Assembly: GCA_015494645.1 (NCBI GenBank)
Contig: WGAU01000136.1
Coordinates: 1-9,769 of the forward strand
Length of the DNA stretch: 9,769 bases
Reading direction: 5' to 3'
DNA from: Aquificota bacterium
GTDB taxonomy: Bacteria; Thermosulfidibacterota; Thermosulfidibacteria; Thermosulfidibacterales; Thermosulfidibacteraceae
Shown: positions 5,849-9,769 of the stretch, piece by piece
Layout: every line of letters starts with the position of its first letter
Position numbering within the stretch: position 1 is the stretch's first letter
Position numbers and translations under genes: made by a program
Notes under the pieces: model-generated
What the model was told of the DNA's origin: nothing
Databases searched by the model: none
Seen by the model: the letters and a program-made list of their open reading frames with translations, nothing else

Positions 5849-8488
5849 ATGCATTCAAAGGAGGTTAGGGAAACTTTTCTCTCTTTCTTTGAAAAAAAGA
5901 GACATACAAGGGTTAAGAGCTCGTCTTTGATACCTCATGGGGATCCTACCCTGCTTTTTACCAATGCGGGTATGGTACAGTTTAAGAATGTGTTTCTTGG
6001 ATTGGAAAAAAGGCCTTACACAAGGGCTACTTCTTGTCAAAAGTGTATGAGAGCGGGGGGGAAGCACAACGATTTGGAAAATGTGGGGAAGACAGCAAGA
6101 CACCATACCTTCTTTGAAATGCTGGGTAATTTCTCCTTCGGAGATTACTTCAAGAAGGAAGCTATACTTTTCGCTTGGGAGCTGTTGACCGAGGTTTACA
6201 AGCTACCCGAAGACAGGCTTTGGGTGACCATATACAAAGACGATGATGAAGCTTTTGAGTTGTGGACAAAGGAAGTAGGTTTCCCTTCTGAAAGAATAGT
6301 GAGGATGGGGGAAAAGGATAATTTCTGGGCCATGGGTGATACAGGTCCGTGCGGTCCCTGTTCTGAGATAATCATTGATCAAGGAGAAGATATGGCCTGT
6401 GGTCCCAATTGCGGAGTAGATACCTGTGATTGCGATAGGTTTCTTGAGCTGTGGAATCTTGTCTTCATGCAGTTCAACAGAAATGAGAACGGTAGGTTGG
6501 AACCTCTTCCCAAACCCAGCATAGATACTGGAATGGGCCTTGAACGTATTACTGCTGTGCTCCAGGGAGTCAAGAGCAACTTTGATACAGATCTTTTTAA
6601 GCCTCTTATAGAGTTTATCTGTAATGAAACAAATGCGGTTTACGGGGAGAGCGAAAGATCTGATGTTTCTATTAGGGTTCTTGCGGATCATGCAAGGGCT
6701 ACTGCCTTTTTACTGGCAGATGGTCTTTTGCCTTCCAACGAAGGAAGGGGATACGTGCTGAGACGTATTATCAGGCGAGCATCAAGATATGCCAGGCTTT
6801 TGGGGTGTGAGAAACCTTTGCTCTATAAGGTGTGCGGTGTTGTGGTGGATGTGATGGGTGATGTTTACCCAGAGCTTGTTGATGCGAAGGATTTCATAGC
6901 GCAGGTGGCAAAAGCAGAGGAGGAAAGGTTTGCCCACACATTGGAAGCGGGCATGAGGGTGTTGGATGAGATTGTGGAGCGTATGAAGGTTGAAGGTAGG
7001 AAAGTGATTGATGGAAAGGATCTTTTCAGACTCTACGACACCTATGGTTTTCCTCTGGATTTGGTTCAGGATGTGGCGGAAGAAGAAGGATTTGGTTTGG
7101 ATCTGGAAGGATTTGAGGCCTGTATGAAGGAGCAGAGGGAAAAGGCAAGGGCTGCTTGGGTGGGGACTGGAGATGAAGGAGCAAGTCCCGTTTACAAGCT
7201 TTTGAGGGAAGAGATAGGTCCTGTAAGATTTCTCGGATACGAAACCGATGAGACAGAGGCTGTGGTAAAAGCTATACTTAAGGATGGAGGGAAAGTTGAG
7301 GAACTTGCCGAGGGAGAGGAAGGAGAAGTGGTTTTGGACCAAACTCCCTTTTACGGAGAGTCTGGAGGTCAGGTGGGGGATGTTGGTGTTATAAGGTCTC
7401 AAGGTGCCCTTTTTGAGGTGTTGGATACCCAAAAGCCTCTTTCGGATCTTTTAGTGCACAAAGGTAAGGTTAGAAGGGGTACTTTAAGGGTGGGAGATAA
7501 GGTTAAGGCTTCTATAGATACGGCTAAGAGAAGAGTGACAGAAGCTCATCATACCGCAACCCACCTTCTTCACTGGGCCCTTAGAGAGGTTCTGGGTCCT
7601 CATGTCAAACAGGCAGGTTCTTTGGTTGCTCCTGGCAGGTTGAGGTTTGATTTTACCCACTTCAAGGCCCTTTCCGATGGAGAGAAGGAAAAGATAGAGC
7701 GTTTAGTTAATCAAAAGATTTGGGAAGATCATGAGGTTTATAAATTTGAAACTTCGTTAGATGAGGCTCTCAACATGGGAGCTGTGGCTCTCTTCGGTGA
7801 GAAATACGGAGAAAGGGTTAGGGTGGTTAAGGTCGGTGATTTTAGTATAGAGCTGTGCGGCGGTACACATGTGGGAAGAACTGGCAACATTGGGATGTTT
7901 AAGATTGTAAGCGAAAGTGCCGTTTCTTCGGGTGTTAGAAGAATAGAGGCAGTTTGCAGGGATAGAGCTTATGAGTATCTCTTGGAAAAGGAAAGAATAC
8001 TTAAGGGTGTGGATGAGGTTCTCAAAGCCAAGGAAGGAGAGGAGGTAGAGAAGATTGAGAGACTGAATAAGAGGATCAAGGAACTTGAGAGGGAGCTTGA
8101 AAGAGCTAAAAGCTTTTCTTTGGCCGATGCCGTTAATGAGATAGTTGAGAAAGCGGTTGAGGTTGATGGTCTTAAGGTAGCTTGGGCCGTGCTTGACAAT
8201 GTGGATATGGGTTCTTTGAGGGATATGGTGGATCAACTCAAGAAGAGGCTTAAGACAGCAGTTATCCTTCTGATTTCAAAAACGGGTAAGGGCGTGTCTA
8301 TGGTTGTGGGAGTTACAGCGGATCTGTTGGACAGGTACAATGCTTCTCAAATAGTTAAGCTTGTGGCCAAGGAGGTAAATGGGGGTGGAGGAGGGCGTCC
8401 AGATATGGCTCAGGCCGGAGGCAGGGATGCTTCGGGGATAGATAGGGCTTTAGAAAAGTTTAAGGAGATAACGGGGGTGTCCAAATGA
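5849..8488 (+). CDS. alaS: Alanine--tRNA ligase
   Basis: AlaRS charges tRNA-Ala and hydrolyses mischarged Ser/Gly-tRNA-Ala. The full-length 879-aa protein has all expected parts. The class II catalytic core includes RHHTFFEMLGNFSFGDYFK (84-102), GDTGPCGPCSEI (163-174) and motif 3 DTGMGLERI (226-234). A cysteine cluster (C184, C188, C193, C195) precedes DRFLELWNLVFMQ. The tRNA recognition region is near 275-310 (LADHARATAFLLADG). The editing domain has zinc ligands HTATH (H568, H572) and CGGTH (C670, H674). A charged coiled-coil-like stretch (about 710-755) links to the C-Ala domain with VNGGGGGRPDMAQAGG (843-858). The ATG at 5849 follows AAAGGGGAG; the gap from pilT is 16 bp. A tRNA-Ala gene lies 4.4 kb upstream, in a separate unit. 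Confidence 0.99.
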   Translation: MHSKEVRETFLSFFEKKRHTRVKSSSLIPHGDPTLLFTNAGMVQFKNVFLGLEKRPYTRATSCQKCMRAGGKHNDLENVGKTARHHTFFEMLGNFSFGDYFKKEAILFAWELLTEVYKLPEDRLWVTIYKDDDEAFELWTKEVGFPSERIVRMGEKDNFWAMGDTGPCGPCSEIIIDQGEDMACGPNCGVDTCDCDRFLELWNLVFMQFNRNENGRLEPLPKPSIDTGMGLERITAVLQGVKSNFDTDLFKPLIEFICNETNAVYGESERSDVSIRVLADHARATAFLLADGLLPSNEGRGYVLRRIIRRASRYARLLGCEKPLLYKVCGVVVDVMGDVYPELVDAKDFIAQVAKAEEERFAHTLEAGMRVLDEIVERMKVEGRKVIDGKDLFRLYDTYGFPLDLVQDVAEEEGFGLDLEGFEACMKEQREKARAAWVGTGDEGASPVYKLLREEIGPVRFLGYETDETEAVVKAILKDGGKVEELAEGEEGEVVLDQTPFYGESGGQVGDVGVIRSQGALFEVLDTQKPLSDLLVHKGKVRRGTLRVGDKVKASIDTAKRRVTEAHHTATHLLHWALREVLGPHVKQAGSLVAPGRLRFDFTHFKALSDGEKEKIERLVNQKIWEDHEVYKFETSLDEALNMGAVALFGEKYGERVRVVKVGDFSIELCGGTHVGRTGNIGMFKIVSESAVSSGVRRIEAVCRDRAYEYLLEKERILKGVDEVLKAKEGEEVEKIERLNKRIKELERELERAKSFSLADAVNEIVEKAVEVDGLKVAWAVLDNVDMGSLRDMVDQLKKRLKTAVILLISKTGKGVSMVVGVTADLLDRYNASQIVKLVAKEVNGGGGGRPDMAQAGGRDASGIDRALEKFKEITGVSK

Positions 8489-9769
8489 AGGTGTTGGTGG
8501 TTGGAGGTGGAGGAAGGGAGCATGCCCTTGTTTGGAAAATAGCTCAAAGTCCAAAGGTGGAAAAGATCTTTGCTGCACCGGGTAATGCGGGTATAGCGGA
8601 AGAGCCAAAGGTGGAGTGCGTTAATATATCAGCCACTGACATACAGGGACTGAAGGATTTTGCCCTCAAGAACAGGGTGGATCTTACGGTAGTAGGGCCG
8701 GAGGAGCCTTTGGTTAAAGGAATTGTTGATGAGTTTCAAAGGGAGGGGCTTGTTATCTTTGGTCCCACGAAAGAGGCAGCTATGTTGGAAGGAAGTAAGG
8801 CTTTTGCAAAGAGGTTTATGAGAGAGCTTGGTATTCCTACGGCAAACTTTGAGGTTTTTGACGATCCCGAAGAGGCGAAGAAGTATATAAAGGCAAAGGG
8901 TGCTCCCATTGTTGTGAAGGCAGATGGACTTGCTGCTGGTAAAGGAAGTATCGTTTGCAGAACCCTTGAGGAGGCTCTGGCGGCTGTTGATAGGATCATG
9001 GTTAAAAAGGCCTTTGGCGAGGCTGGAAACAGGGTTGTGGTGGAAGAGTTCATGAAGGGGGAGGAAGCTTCTTTCATAGTGATAAGCGATGGCGAGCGAG
9101 TGGTACCCTTAGCGTCTTCACAGGATCACAAGCCTGTTTACGATAACGATGAGGGACCCAATACGGGAGGGATGGGAGCCTATTCCCCTGCTCCTGTGGT
9201 GAGTCAGGAGGTTTTTGATAGGACCATGAATGAGATCGTGTATCCCACCATAAAAGGTATGAAGAACAAAGGAGTTCCCTTCAAAGGTGTTTTGTATGTG
9301 GGGCTCATGGTTATAGAGGATAAATACCCTAAGGTTGTGGAGTTTAACGTTAGATTCGGAGATCCAGAAGCCCAGCCTATACTTATGAGGATGAAAACGG
9401 ATATTGTGGATGCCATTATGGCCTCTATTGATGGGAACGTTGAGACTTGTGGGATTGATTATACTCCTGAGGCAGCGGTGTGTGTTGTTATGGCTTCAGG
9501 TGGTTATCCTGGTAAGTATGAGAAAGGGAAGATCATCCATGGGTTGGATGAAGTTTCCAAGATGGAAAAGGTCAAGGTGTTTCATGCCGGAACCAAAAAG
9601 GTGGACGGTAAGTTTGTCACCAATGGGGGAAGAGTTTTGGGAGTGACTGCTTTGGGGAGCGATATAAAGCAGGCCATAGAGAGGGCTTATGAGGCTGTGT
9701 CAAAGATAACATGGGATAAGGTACACTACAGGAGGGATATAGGGGCAAAGGCCCTTAGGAGGCTGGGGC
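8485..9769 (+). CDS. purD: Phosphoribosylamine--glycine ligase (GAR synthetase), 3' end beyond window
   Basis: PurD joins glycine to phosphoribosylamine using ATP, the second step of de novo purine synthesis. 428 codons are visible with no stop, close to the usual full length (about 425), so only a few residues are missing. Evidence: the N-terminal dinucleotide-like MKVLVVGGGGREHAL (1-15), the ATP-grasp region with GPTKEAAMLEGSKAFAK (93-109) and VVKADGLAAGKG (143-154), QDHKPVYDNDEGPNTGGMGA (213-232) and the family signature NVRFGDPEAQP (288-298). The visible end, YRRDIGAKALRRLG, is the normal PurD C-terminus. The start ATG overlaps the alaS stop as ATGA (8485-8488), implying translational coupling. 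No other purine gene is visible. Confidence 0.98.
   Translation, partial: MKVLVVGGGGREHALVWKIAQSPKVEKIFAAPGNAGIAEEPKVECVNISATDIQGLKDFALKNRVDLTVVGPEEPLVKGIVDEFQREGLVIFGPTKEAAMLEGSKAFAKRFMRELGIPTANFEVFDDPEEAKKYIKAKGAPIVVKADGLAAGKGSIVCRTLEEALAAVDRIMVKKAFGEAGNRVVVEEFMKGEEASFIVISDGERVVPLASSQDHKPVYDNDEGPNTGGMGAYSPAPVVSQEVFDRTMNEIVYPTIKGMKNKGVPFKGVLYVGLMVIEDKYPKVVEFNVRFGDPEAQPILMRMKTDIVDAIMASIDGNVETCGIDYTPEAAVCVVMASGGYPGKYEKGKIIHGLDEVSKMEKVKVFHAGTKKVDGKFVTNGGRVLGVTALGSDIKQAIERAYEAVSKITWDKVHYRRDIGAKALRRLG

Noticed and set aside
6782..7432. Long minus-strand ORF inside alaS
   Set aside because: It is antisense to conserved AlaRS sequence, without motifs or a ribosome site.
9404..9646. Plus-strand 80-aa ORF inside purD
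   Set aside because: It is an out-of-frame shadow of the purD frame, which runs open to the window end.

Overview
The window reads as bacterial chromosome from a diderm with type IV pili, most likely a thermophile. Arginine is written mostly AGG/AGA, isoleucine often ATA, GTG/TTG codons are common, and the AlaS and PilT sequences look deltaproteobacterial, Thermodesulfobacteria-like or Aquificota-like. I cannot name the organism. GC looks moderate in the housekeeping genes and visibly lower in the first 600 bases.

Left part, 1-1440 (accessory DNA and tRNAs). The window opens inside the last gene of what was probably a type III-A CRISPR-Cas (Csm) operon. The reading frame has the hallmarks of the RAMP protein Csm5 from base 3 to 584 but is broken by one in-frame TAG at 210-212. 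Twelve bases beyond its stop lies the 3' end of a convergent tRNA-Leu(CAG). Upstream of that tRNA, on the same minus strand, is a small secreted Cys-rich protein with a Kazal-type inhibitor domain. It is divergent from tRNA-Ala(GGC), and the two appear to share overlapping -35 elements. The tRNA-Ala has normal alanine identity (G3:U70) but an anomalous anticodon loop.

Middle, 1440-2766. argJ (ornithine acetyltransferase/N-acetylglutamate synthase) lies on the minus strand, convergent with tRNA-Ala and divergent from the right-hand cluster.

Right part, 2767-9769. A tightly packed plus-strand cluster runs: radical SAM protein (PflA-like, COG1180/AmmeMemoRadiSam-like), recA, pilT, alaS, purD. 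Spacing is 50 bp, then a 20-bp overlap, a 16-bp gap and an ATGA overlap. This looks like one multi-function transcription unit with a possible extra promoter in front of recA. purD runs off the right edge with essentially all of its 428 visible codons intact.

No CRISPR array, insertion sequence or replication origin is visible. No stretch longer than about 120 bases lacks a gene. The points most worth a second look are the TAG in csm5, the U32/C33 anticodon loop of tRNA-Ala(GGC), the glycine-rich L2 loop of RecA, and the short, divergent radical SAM protein.
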